DNA of 8,706 nucleotides from a bacterium (lineage in GTDB: Bacteria > Actinomycetota > Acidimicrobiia > UBA5794 > ZC4RG35), in contig JAPPKR010000153.1 of assembly GCA_028819835.1 (NCBI GenBank), positions 1-8,706 on the forward strand. The letters are read 5' to 3'. The notes beneath the pieces were generated by a model. It searched no databases and was not told the DNA's origin. It worked only from the letters and a program-made list of their open reading frames with translations. Each line of letters opens with the position of its first letter. Position 1 is the first letter of the stretch. Below, piece after piece: positions 1 through 6,114 of this stretch. A program made the position numbers and the translations under genes.

Positions 1-1405
1 ACAGCACCGCAACGGTCCATGCGCCCAGCAGGGCGGCGGACATGCCCCATCCGCTCCCGGTCGGGCCGTAACGGCGGGACTGCAGCATGGAGGCCGAACC
101 ATCCACGAGCACGCTGACCGCGTAGTGGCGGCGGGTCGGCAGGTGACGCCGCTCGTAGAGACGCTGGTAGAGGCCGGCGCCGATGAAGAGGGCCGAATAG
201 GGGGAGATGTCTCCCTGGTCGAAGCCCGAGCGGAGTCCCCGCCTCTGGTTGGCGGTAAAGAGGTGGAACAGTTCTCCCGACACCCGCCGGGGAACCACCC
301 CCCACTGCTCCGCCGACCGACGGTAAGCCTCGCGTCCCTGCTCGGCGAAGCGGGAAAAGGCGGCGGGAGCGGGGGAGATCAGGAGCCGACCGCCCTGGCC
401 GGAGGGAAGGTGGATGAGAGGAGCCGCTCCCACCCGCAGCAACTGGTCGGTGCTGGATTGGTCGGTTTCCCGGGAGAGTTGGGCCTCCCTACCGGCGCCG
501 TTCTCGGCACCGACCGCTTCCAGGTGGGACTCGGCGTCAGCCACCGCCGGGCTGGGGAGGCGAACCATGTCGAGGGTCTCGGCTGCCTTTTCGGTGACTG
601 CCTTCCCGGCGGAGGGCTCGCGGGGAAGGGTGGGAGGAACCAGGCGCTGGTCCATGGCGATCCGCAGCATGGCGAGGGCCGTCTCTCCCACTTCCCAGGG
701 GTCGGCGAGCACCGGGACCCGGGACAGCAGTTGCGCCCCGTCCCGGAGGGCGTCTGCTGCGGGTGGGCTCACGAAGTCGGGCGGCCGCCGGGCGGAGAGA
801 GCGCCGGCCGCCGCCAGGAAGCATCCGGCCACGAACTGGGATAGGTCGGGCTGGGACTCCAGGGCGGGGACCGCCGCTCGATAGAGGTCGTCGAGAATCG
901 ACCGGGCCCCCGGATAGTTGACCAGTCCCCTGTGTTCCTGGCGAGCGTCTTCAAGGGCGAAGAAGAACAGCAGGGCCAGTTCTCCGCCGGTCCGTTCGAG
1001 GGCGGCCAGCAGGTCCACCGGCTCGTCGGGGATGGGTGCGGGGCGGGCGGCCTCCTCCCCGAGCAGGCCGGACCAGTGCTCGGGGACGGGCCGTTTGTCC
1101 TCGAAGCGGCTGGAGAGAAGATGCACCACCTCGTGAAGGGCGGAGGCCACCGCCACCTCTTCGGGGGTGACCGGGGCGCGGCGCTGGTAGGCGTTCTGGA
1201 AGAGACGGGGGTCGCACACCACCTCGCCTGTGACGCGGTGGGAGTGGGAGCCCAGCCTGACCCGCAGCTCGGGGTCGCCCGAGAGGGTGCGGGCGAACCG
1301 GGTTATGGCGGGCGCCACCCGCTGGTAGCGGCTGACCACCTCTTCTATGGTGGTCTCCTCCGAGGAGAGGAGCCGGTGGAGAACGGTGGCCGAGCGGGCG
1401 GGCAT
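1..1405 (-). CDS. CobT-like von Willebrand factor A domain protein with HExxH motif (3' end beyond left edge)
   Basis: An uninterrupted minus-strand frame runs from ATG at 1405 to the window edge, giving 468 residues without a stop. An HEVVH motif lies at residues 91-95, and a MIDAS motif DGSAS (D435, S437, S439) opens a C-terminal von Willebrand factor A domain that the edge cuts off. The N-terminal third (a 'SGDPELRVRLG' stretch, then helical segments and 'ALEDARQEH') resembles the N-terminal region of CobT-type cobaltochelatase subunits. The middle (about 270-330) is low-complexity and probably a linker. VWA proteins of this class bind a metal ion and usually partner a MoxR/CobS-type AAA+ ATPase; none is visible here, though it could lie beyond the left edge. 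HExxH suggests a zinc site but does not prove peptidase activity. ATG 1405 is preceded by TAAATT and exactly 7 bases, a leaderless pattern. TTG at 1414 is in frame, has AGGG 5 bases upstream, and is the alternative start. True cobalt chelation is uncertain; the substrate is unknown. Confidence 0.8.
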   Translation of the reverse strand, partial: MPARSATVLHRLLSSEETTIEEVVSRYQRVAPAITRFARTLSGDPELRVRLGSHSHRVTGEVVCDPRLFQNAYQRRAPVTPEEVAVASALHEVVHLLSSRFEDKRPVPEHWSGLLGEEAARPAPIPDEPVDLLAALERTGGELALLFFFALEDARQEHRGLVNYPGARSILDDLYRAAVPALESQPDLSQFVAGCFLAAAGALSARRPPDFVSPPAADALRDGAQLLSRVPVLADPWEVGETALAMLRIAMDQRLVPPTLPREPSAGKAVTEKAAETLDMVRLPSPAVADAESHLEAVGAENGAGREAQLSRETDQSSTDQLLRVGAAPLIHLPSGQGGRLLISPAPAAFSRFAEQGREAYRRSAEQWGVVPRRVSGELFHLFTANQRRGLRSGFDQGDISPYSALFIGAGLYQRLYERRHLPTRRHYAVSVLVDGSASMLQSRRYGPTGSGWGMSAALLGAWTVAVL

Positions 1406-1412
1406 AACGGTC

Positions 1413-1418
1413 AATTTA
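1413..1418 (-). promoter_or_regulatory. candidate -10 element of the VWA gene (leaderless)
   Basis: On the minus strand TAAATT fits the actinobacterial TANNNT -10 pattern and ends exactly 7 bases before ATG 1405, so the transcript would begin at or next to the start codon. A weak -35 candidate, TTGTAG, lies at 1440-1435 with a 16-base spacer. Motif and spacing are read directly; function is inferred. Confidence 0.4.
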
Positions 1419-1435
1419 TCCCTGATCGGTTCATC

Positions 1436-1441
1436 TACAAT
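1436..1441 (+). promoter_or_regulatory. candidate -10 element of the M16 peptidase-dapB operon
   Basis: TACAAT (5 of 6 matches to TATAAT) ends 10 bases before ATG 1452, implying a leader of only a few bases or none. No good -35 is visible 16-18 bases upstream. The element overlaps the candidate -35 of the divergent VWA gene, so the two promoters would compete. No clear ribosome binding site precedes ATG 1452 (only GGCGGG, too close to the start), which fits leaderless or near-leaderless initiation. Confidence 0.4.
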
Positions 1442-1451
1442 TTCGGCGGGT

Positions 1452-2705
1452 ATGACTCATTATCGTCTCTCCACTTTGGACAACGGCCTGCGGCTGATCA
1501 CCGAGGAGATGCCCGCGCTCCGTTCGGTGTCGGTGGGGTGCTGGGTGGACACCGGCGCCCGCGACGAACGCGCCAACGAGGCCGGAGCCTCCCACTTTCT
1601 AGAGCACCTGCTCTTCAAGGGCACAGACGAGCTTTCCGCTCGCCAGATCGCCGAGACCTTCGACGGGATGGGGGCGGAGTCGAATGCCTTCACATCCAAG
1701 GAGCAGACCTGTTACTGGGCGCGTTTGGTGGACGACGACCTGCCGGTGGGGTTGGGGCTCCTGTCCGAGATGCTGCAGCGACCCGCCTTCCGGCAGAGCG
1801 AGATCGACTCGGAGCGGCAGGTGGTGTTCGAGGAGATCAACATGCGGGAGGATGACCCTCAGGACTCGGCCTTCGAGGCCTTCAGCCGTACTGTCCTCGA
1901 CGGCCATGCGCTGGGACGCCCCGTTCTGGGCACCCGGGAGTCGATCGGGGAGATGACCCGGGCCGACCTGGAGGGCTATTGGAGGAGACGCTACGGTCCG
2001 CATTCGATGGTGGTGGCGTTAGCCGGTGCGGTGCGGCATTCGGAGGCCCTGGAGTTGGTTGAGGAACTGTTCGGGGAGTGGTCGGGAGGGGAGGTGGGCC
2101 ATGACTTCTCTCCCAACGTGCCGTCCGCCTCGGTCGGACTGGTGGAGCGGGACACAGAGCAGGCCCACCTGGTGCTGGGAGGGGCGGGGATAGACCGGAC
2201 CGACGAGCGGCGGTGGGCGTTCGGCGTGCTCAATCTGGTGCTGGGCGGGGGAATGTCCTCGCGGCTGTTCACGAGCATTCGGGAGGAGCGGGGACTGGCC
2301 TACGCCATATTCAGCTTCGGCCACTCCTATGCCGATTCGGGGGTGTGGGGCATCTATGCGGGGACCACCCCCCGGCAGACCGCCGAGGTGATGGAAGTCA
2401 TCGACGGCCAGCTCTCCATGCTGATGGAAGACGGCATAACCGATGCGGAGTTGGAGAAGGCGCGGGGCGCGGCCCGGGGGGCCCTGGCGCTGGCGATGGA
2501 GGACTCCCAGAGCCGCATGGTCCATCTGGGCCGTGAAGAGATCTGCGGGCTGGAGCACCTTTCCATGGACGAGAGGCTGGAGAGGATCCTGGCGGTGGAT
2601 CGGGCCGAGGTCACCGAAGTGGCCCGCCAGGTTTTCTCGGGTCCCAAGACCCTGGGAGTGGTTGGACCCTTCGCAGAGTCGGACCTGACCGGGTACGTCG
2701 CATGA
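1452..2705 (+). CDS. M16 family zinc peptidase (mitochondrial processing peptidase-like)
   Basis: This 417-residue protein is a single-chain M16B-type peptidase, usual length about 410-430. The inverted zinc motif HFLEH gives ligands H48 and H52 with catalytic E51. The third ligand is E128 in 'VVFEEI', 76 residues after H52, the family spacing. Conserved E121 lies seven residues before it. The C-terminal half carries the family signature 'GGGMSSRLF...IREERGLAY' (about residues 265-283). No signal peptide or membrane segment is seen, so it is cytosolic. An upstream in-frame ATG at 1347 would add 35 residues reading antisense through the VWA gene; ATG 1452 starts at the conserved 'LDNGLRLITE' strand and is preferred. 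It is the first gene of an operon with dapB, whose ATG overlaps its stop. In mycobacteria the homologue (PepR) follows pnp; here no pnp is upstream and a divergent VWA gene takes its place. The physiological substrate is unknown. Confidence 0.93.
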   Translation: MTHYRLSTLDNGLRLITEEMPALRSVSVGCWVDTGARDERANEAGASHFLEHLLFKGTDELSARQIAETFDGMGAESNAFTSKEQTCYWARLVDDDLPVGLGLLSEMLQRPAFRQSEIDSERQVVFEEINMREDDPQDSAFEAFSRTVLDGHALGRPVLGTRESIGEMTRADLEGYWRRRYGPHSMVVALAGAVRHSEALELVEELFGEWSGGEVGHDFSPNVPSASVGLVERDTEQAHLVLGGAGIDRTDERRWAFGVLNLVLGGGMSSRLFTSIREERGLAYAIFSFGHSYADSGVWGIYAGTTPRQTAEVMEVIDGQLSMLMEDGITDAELEKARGAARGALALAMEDSQSRMVHLGREEICGLEHLSMDERLERILAVDRAEVTEVARQVFSGPKTLGVVGPFAESDLTGYVA

Positions 2706-3463
2706 CGATCCGCGTTGGGGTGGCAGGAGCGCTGGGCCGGATGGGGTCGCTGATCGCCGAGACGGTGGCAGAGGCTCCGGACATGGAACTGGTGGCCGGC
2801 TACGACCTTTTCGAAGGAGAGGTGGCGGGGGCTTCGGTTCAGGCGGACGTCGCCTGCCTGGCGGACGCTGATGTGGTGGTCGACTTCACCAACCCCGAGG
2901 TGGTGATGGACAACCTCGCTCAATACCGTGACATGGACTGCCACGCGGTGGTGGGCACCTCCGGGTTCACCGCCGAGCGGGTCGACTCGGTCCACGGTCT
3001 GTGGGGAGAGGAGCGCACGGCTCGGTGTTTGATAGTTCCCAACTTCTCGATCGGGGCGGTGCTGATGATGCGCTTCGCTCGTGCCGCCGCCGGGTTCTTC
3101 GCGGCGTCCGAGGTGATCGAACTCCACCACGACCAGAAGGCCGACGCTCCCTCGGGTACGGCGGTGTCCACCGCGGTGGGGATGGCCGAGACCGGAGGCC
3201 AGTCCCGCCAGGTCTCCTCGGCGGAGCTGTATGCGGGAGCGCTTGGCGCCAAGGTGGAGGGGGTTCCGGTCCACTCGGTGCGGCTTCCCGGCCTGCTGGC
3301 CCACCAGGAGGTGCTGTTCGGGAATCCCGGCGAGATCCTCACCATCCGCCATGACTCAACCGATCGGGTTTCCTTCCTGCCCGGGGTGATGCTGGCCGTG
3401 CGGGGAGTGTCGGGACTGGAAAGCGGTGTCTCGGTAGGACTCGACGTCTTGCTGGACGCTTAG
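2702..3463 (+). CDS. dapB: 4-hydroxy-tetrahydrodipicolinate reductase
   Basis: DapB reduces the product of DapA to tetrahydrodipicolinate with NAD(P)H in the diaminopimelate/lysine pathway, in the cytosol. The 253-residue protein is close to actinobacterial DapB proteins (about 245-250). The N-terminal Rossmann motif is GALGRMG (residues 9-15), with D35 ending the second strand where the cofactor ribose is bound. 'DFTNP' (61-65) and 'GTSGFT' (85-90) follow. The signature ELHHDQKADAPSGTA (140-154) holds the expected catalytic H142 and K146 and the substrate-binding SGT segment. 'HSVRLPGLLAHQEVLFG' and 'FLPGV' near the end are typical. ATG 2702 overlaps the TGA of the peptidase (ATGA), so translation is probably coupled. 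The gene ends in TAG and is followed by small hairpins. The dapA partner is about 1.8 kb downstream, separated by a minus-strand HNH gene. Confidence 0.97.
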   Translation: MTIRVGVAGALGRMGSLIAETVAEAPDMELVAGYDLFEGEVAGASVQADVACLADADVVVDFTNPEVVMDNLAQYRDMDCHAVVGTSGFTAERVDSVHGLWGEERTARCLIVPNFSIGAVLMMRFARAAAGFFAASEVIELHHDQKADAPSGTAVSTAVGMAETGGQSRQVSSAELYAGALGAKVEGVPVHSVRLPGLLAHQEVLFGNPGEILTIRHDSTDRVSFLPGVMLAVRGVSGLESGVSVGLDVLLDA

Positions 3464-3474
3464 CCGCCCTGTTG

Positions 3475-3513
3475 CTGGGACACAGCCCAGGTCGGCCGGC
3501 GCAGGTACGCCGG
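3475..3513 (+). terminator. tandem hairpins after dapB, possible terminator
   Basis: Starting 11 bases after the dapB stop, CTGGG (3475-3479) pairs with CCCAG (3486-3490) across a 6-base loop. Then CCGGCG (3496-3501) pairs perfectly with CGCCGG (3508-3513) across another 6-base loop. Neither is followed by a T tract, so these are at best atypical terminators, as is common in high-GC actinobacteria. The position at the end of an operon facing a convergent gene supports the role. Confidence 0.35.
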
Positions 3514-3543
3514 GCAGGGCCACATGCCCATCGGGTACTACAC

Positions 3544-3559
3544 CTCCGCACCACCGGAG
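3544..3559. terminator. hairpin between the convergent dapB and HNH genes
   Basis: CTCCG (3544-3548) and CGGAG (3555-3559) form a 5-bp stem with a 6-base loop, 6 bases beyond the stop codon of the minus-strand HNH gene. On the plus strand a moderately T-rich run follows (about 3567-3580). It could act on either transcript; the stem is short and the call is weak. Confidence 0.25.
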
Positions 3560-3565
3560 CGTGGC

Positions 3566-4783
3566 TCATTTTCGTTGTTTGAAGGGGCTTCGGCGGTTTC
3601 GGTATTTGGAATTGCGCCGGCCGGTGGTTGGCCGGTCGTGTTTCAATGGCGGTTTGAGGTAGTACTTCCCGGATGGTGTCCTGCGTACCTGCCAATGGTC
3701 GTCATGCACTTTGTGGTGGCACCTGCTGCATAAGAGACACATGTCATCGAGGTCGGTGTTGCCCTGCACGGCCCAGGGGATTATGTGATGCGACTGACAC
3801 CAGTTGGCGGTGGCGCCACATCCCACACAGGCTTTGTCCCGGGCTACGAGAGCCACCCGTTGGGCTGGGCTGGCGGCGCGCCGTGACCGTCCCAGGTCCA
3901 GTGGTTGTGACACGCCCCGGAAGATGGCGGGGAGGATGTCCGACTGGCAGGCCAGGTCCCGGATCTTCTCTATCGGGATCGGGGTCCCATCACCTAGACG
4001 CCCGTTGCGAAGCTCTTTGTCGATGACGTCGTAGTCGGCGATCAACAGCAACCTGGGTCCTCGGGGAGGCTTACCGTTTTCATCGGCGTCTTCTCTGGTG
4101 ACCAACCCCGCCAGGGCGTCTGCCATCCGCTGTCCCGGAGAGCACCTTGCCCGTGGGTCTTCTTCCCGCCACAGCTCGTTCATCTTTTGCGACAATGCGG
4201 TTTCGATGAGAGCGCCGGTGATCGGATCGAACCGACCGTACAAAACGGTCATCCCGTCTGTGCGGTCGGTCCTTATGTTGGCGAACCTCTGCGAGCGTTG
4301 GTGTTCCAGGCGGCTCATTCCGTCGTCTGCGGAGCGTTGCTGTTGGTGCTTGCGGACCGTCCCGGCGAACTTGTCAGGAGACTGGGTACGGGCCTTGTCC
4401 ACAAGTTCTGTTTCGTCTATCTCTCCCTCCTGGGAGGCCTTGGCCAGGATCCGGGCGTTGTCATAGGGGATGTCTCCATCCCGCATCCCCTCTGACGTCT
4501 TGGGTAGTTCTTCGAGCTCGACTGCGGTTTCTACTTCCGAGCGGGCCTTCCGGCGGGGTCGCAGACCCTTCTCCCGCAGGTTGTCCTCGGTGATGTGGAC
4601 GCCTTCTCTGCGGGTCAACTCCGCCAGCGTCTCAGCACGCACCGCCGCGGCCTGGTTCTCCACCCGGAAAGTGGACTGCAACCGTACCCGGAGCTGTTCC
4701 AGGGTTGCGTCGCCCACCGCCAGATTGGGCAGAACCGCCTCGATCTGGTTGATGACCCGACCGTCCATGACTGTCTTTTCCAT
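3566..4783 (-). CDS. DUF222 / HNH endonuclease domain protein (13E12-repeat type)
   Basis: With the ATG at 4783 the product has 405 residues. About residues 10-290 match the DUF222 type of N-terminal domain seen in actinobacterial 13E12-repeat proteins. The C-terminal HNH nuclease fold has C319 and C322, the HH pair H332-H333 in 'SHHIIPW', N342, then C352, C355, H356, H357 and H360, so the zinc knuckle and active-site positions appear intact. The tail is strongly basic and could bind DNA. The family occurs in many copies in actinobacteria and is often near mobile DNA; its cellular role is not settled. The open frame extends up to GTG 4885 through an AT-rich, unlike-protein stretch; the conserved part begins after 4783. 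ATG 4768, with GGAAAAG upstream, is another possible start. The gene opposes its neighbours, splits dapB from dapA and is visibly less GC-rich than them, which suggests acquisition. No flanking repeats were found to prove mobility. Confidence 0.88.
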   Translation of the reverse strand: MEKTVMDGRVINQIEAVLPNLAVGDATLEQLRVRLQSTFRVENQAAAVRAETLAELTRREGVHITEDNLREKGLRPRRKARSEVETAVELEELPKTSEGMRDGDIPYDNARILAKASQEGEIDETELVDKARTQSPDKFAGTVRKHQQQRSADDGMSRLEHQRSQRFANIRTDRTDGMTVLYGRFDPITGALIETALSQKMNELWREEDPRARCSPGQRMADALAGLVTREDADENGKPPRGPRLLLIADYDVIDKELRNGRLGDGTPIPIEKIRDLACQSDILPAIFRGVSQPLDLGRSRRAASPAQRVALVARDKACVGCGATANWCQSHHIIPWAVQGNTDLDDMCLLCSRCHHKVHDDHWQVRRTPSGKYYLKPPLKHDRPTTGRRNSKYRNRRSPFKQRK

Positions 4784-4790
4784 GTGTACC

Positions 4791-4796
4791 AGTATG
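4791..4796 (-). promoter_or_regulatory. weak candidate -10 element of the HNH gene
   Basis: On the minus strand CATACT (4 of 6 matches to TATAAT) ends exactly 7 bases before ATG 4783, the same spacing as at dapA and the VWA gene. No ribosome binding site precedes this ATG, which fits leaderless expression. No properly spaced -35 is visible (TTGTCA at 4813-4808 is only 11 bases away). Confidence 0.25.
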
Positions 4797-4914
4797 CCAA
4801 GGGGGTGTGACAAACCACCTCTACATATCATAAAAATAGGAAAACAAACACTGATTTTCTTGGCGGTCTTCCCGTAAACCACCACCCGACTCCCGGAGAA
4901 ATGTCGCGAAAATC

Positions 4915-4935
4915 GGGGTCCCTATTTGGGAACCC
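4915..4935. repeat. imperfect inverted repeat
   Basis: GGGGTCCC (4915-4922) and GGGAACCC (4928-4935) pair at 7 of 8 positions around the loop TATTT. It lies in the HNH-dapA spacer with no assigned function. It could be an operator or an RNA hairpin. Confidence 0.45.
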
Positions 4936-4967
4936 TCCCCCGCCACCACCGTTCCATGGTTGAACAG

Positions 4968-4991
4968 GCTCTGTCCAGCCCGGGACAGGGC
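4968..4991. repeat. 9-bp stem hairpin in the HNH-dapA spacer
   Basis: GCTCTGTCC (4968-4976) pairs with GGACAGGGC (4983-4991), 8 Watson-Crick pairs plus one G-T, around a 6-base loop. On the plus strand a loosely T-rich run follows, and on the minus strand it lies 8 bases past the stop of the doubtful ORF at 5000-5191. It would be a reasonable terminator stem for either direction, but neither side has a clean T tract. Confidence 0.5.
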
Positions 4992-4999
4992 TTGTTGCA

Positions 5000-5191
5000 T
5001 TACCTTTTCTTTAGTTCCTCGACGCGGTCCTGGCGGCGCCTGGGCGGCCGGTCGCGGTGCTTGGCTCCTACCACTGTGGCCTGCTGGTGGGACAGAATCA
5101 ACCTGTCGGCCCGGGGTTTTCGAAAACCTGTGAAAAAAGCCGCCGCAGGTGTCGCCTCAGTATCGACCCACCTCACCCTGGGGTTGTCCAA
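5000..5191 (-). CDS. doubtful small ORF, 63 residues, basic C-terminus
   Basis: A minus-strand frame from TTG 5191 to TAA encodes 63 residues with a basic, charged end (RRRQDRVEELKKR). By hand count the codon positions run in the order expected for coding DNA in a GC-rich genome: third position most GC, second least. A strong hairpin follows the stop. Against it are the TTG start, the absence of a ribosome binding site, and overlap with the upstream region of dapA. I do not recognise the protein. It could be a real small gene, a remnant of a longer one, or chance. Confidence 0.2.
   Translation of the reverse strand: MDNPRVRWVDTEATPAAAFFTGFRKPRADRLILSHQQATVVGAKHRDRPPRRRQDRVEELKKR
5115..5128. 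promoter_or_regulatory. perfect 14-bp palindrome, possible operator
   Basis: GGTTTTCGAAAACC is a complete palindrome with no spacer, centred about 100 bases upstream of the dapA start. Such symmetry is typical of dimeric regulator sites. It does not match a regulator site I can name, and it is too far upstream to overlap the dapA -10. Function is inferred only. Confidence 0.3.
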
Positions 5192-5210
5192 GTCCGGCGC
5201 CGACGAGGGC

Positions 5211-5216
5211 TATCCT
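5211..5216 (+). promoter_or_regulatory. candidate -10 element of dapA (leaderless)
   Basis: TATCCT fits TANNNT and ends exactly 7 bases before GTG 5224, so transcription would start at the GTG. A TTGTCC at 5184-5189 could be the -35, but the 21-base spacer is long. No ribosome binding site precedes GTG 5224, which supports a leaderless message and decides the start over GTG 5149. Confidence 0.45.
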
Positions 5217-5223
5217 CGCGGGT

Positions 5224-6114
5224 GTGAGTCCGCCTAACCTGCCTTTCGGCCGCGTCCTGACCGCCATGGTCACCCCCTTCGCCGCCGACGGATCGCTGGA
5301 TGCGGAAAAGGCCGGCCGACTGGCCCGCCACCTCGTGGAGAACGGGTCGGACGGATTGGTGATCAGCGGCACCACCGGCGAGTCGCCCACCCTTTCCACC
5401 GACGAGAAAGTGCGCCTCTTCGAAGCCGTGGTCGGAGCGGTTGGAGACCGGGCCATGGTGGTGGCGGGTACCGGCACTTACGACACCGCCGGTTCGGTGG
5501 CGCTCAGCCGCCGAGCGGCCCAAGCCGGTTGCGGGGGAGTGATGGCGGTCACCCCCTACTACAACAAACCCACCCAGGAGGGGCTGGTTGCGCACTTCGA
5601 GGCGATCGCCGACGCCACCGAACTCCCGGTGCTCGTCTACAACATCCCCTCCCGCACCGCCCGGCTGATCGAAGTCCCCACAATGGCCCGCCTCTCCACC
5701 CATCCCAACATCGTGGCCACCAAGGACGCGGTCATGGATCTCGACTTCACCTCCCTCACCGTGGAGACCGCCCCTGATCTGATCGTGTACTCCGGGCAGG
5801 ACTCCTACACGCTTCCCATGATGTCGGTGGGAGCCGTGGGGGTGGTCTCGGTGATCTCCCATCTGGCGGGGAGGACGGTGGCCGGGATGGTCGCCGCCGC
5901 CGCCGGAGGGGACTATGACAGGGCGGCCGCCCTCCACCATGCCCTCATGCCGCTGTCCGTGGCCTGTTTCATGGAGACCAACCCCGGCCCGGTCAAGGCC
6001 GCCCTTTCGGAGAGTTGGGAGCCGGTCGGGGACCTCCGCCTGCCGATGGTGGCGCCCGCCGAGGAGACGTTGCGGGCGGTCATGAAAGCTTTGGCCGCAT
6101 TGGACGGAGGGTGA
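5224..6114 (+). CDS. dapA: 4-hydroxy-tetrahydrodipicolinate synthase
   Basis: DapA condenses pyruvate with aspartate semialdehyde, the first committed step to diaminopimelate and lysine. From GTG 5224 the protein has 296 residues, the normal length of this TIM-barrel family (about 290-300). The pyruvate-binding motif GTTGES is at 49-54 (T51). 'YYNKPTQEG' (112-120) supplies Y113. 'YNIPSRT' (139-145) supplies catalytic Y139 and substrate-binding R144. The Schiff-base lysine is K167 in 'ATKDA'. These match the E. coli set T44, Y107, Y133, R138 and K161. Starting at GTG 5149 would add 25 residues without family resemblance. The last bases overlap the RNase J start (GTGA), so the two are co-translated. 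Its pathway partner dapB is upstream beyond the HNH gene, so dapA likely has its own promoter. No lysine riboswitch is seen. Confidence 0.97.
   Translation: MSPPNLPFGRVLTAMVTPFAADGSLDAEKAGRLARHLVENGSDGLVISGTTGESPTLSTDEKVRLFEAVVGAVGDRAMVVAGTGTYDTAGSVALSRRAAQAGCGGVMAVTPYYNKPTQEGLVAHFEAIADATELPVLVYNIPSRTARLIEVPTMARLSTHPNIVATKDAVMDLDFTSLTVETAPDLIVYSGQDSYTLPMMSVGAVGVVSVISHLAGRTVAGMVAAAAGGDYDRAAALHHALMPLSVACFMETNPGPVKAALSESWEPVGDLRLPMVAPAEETLRAVMKALAALDGG

Larger units (their letters stand above)
4784..5223. other. spacer between the divergent HNH gene and dapA
   Basis: This 440-base stretch has no convincing gene. It holds an AT-rich block (about 4820-4860) unlike the rest of the window, two hairpins (4915-4935 and 4968-4991), a doubtful minus-strand ORF (5000-5191), a perfect 14-bp palindrome (5115-5128) and the dapA promoter near its right end. 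The AT-rich part is probably the promoter flank brought in with the HNH gene. No tRNA, riboswitch or attachment site could be recognised. Confidence 0.6.

Noticed and set aside
1347..1451. Longer N-terminus of the M16 peptidase from ATG 1347
   Set aside because: The extra 35 residues read antisense through the VWA gene start and lack family similarity; ATG 1452 fits the conserved beginning.
932..1855. 307-residue plus-strand frame across the VWA gene start and the M16 peptidase
   Set aside because: It crosses two genes with clear family motifs in other frames and shows no motif of its own.
2354..3352. 332-residue minus-strand frame over the M16 peptidase and dapB
   Set aside because: Antisense shadow of conserved coding sequence; low-complexity composition and no family features.
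5000..5223. Lysine riboswitch or attenuator upstream of dapA
   Set aside because: No riboswitch core could be seen, and the -10 element 7 bases before GTG suggests there is no leader to fold.
3464..5223. Terminal inverted or direct repeats bounding the HNH gene as a mobile element
   Set aside because: Comparing both flanks by eye gave only short shared words such as CACCTC, no matched ends and no target duplication.
4926..5237. 103-residue plus-strand frame in the HNH-dapA spacer
   Set aside because: No recognisable features, runs through two hairpins and the dapA promoter and into the dapA start, and has no ribosome binding site.
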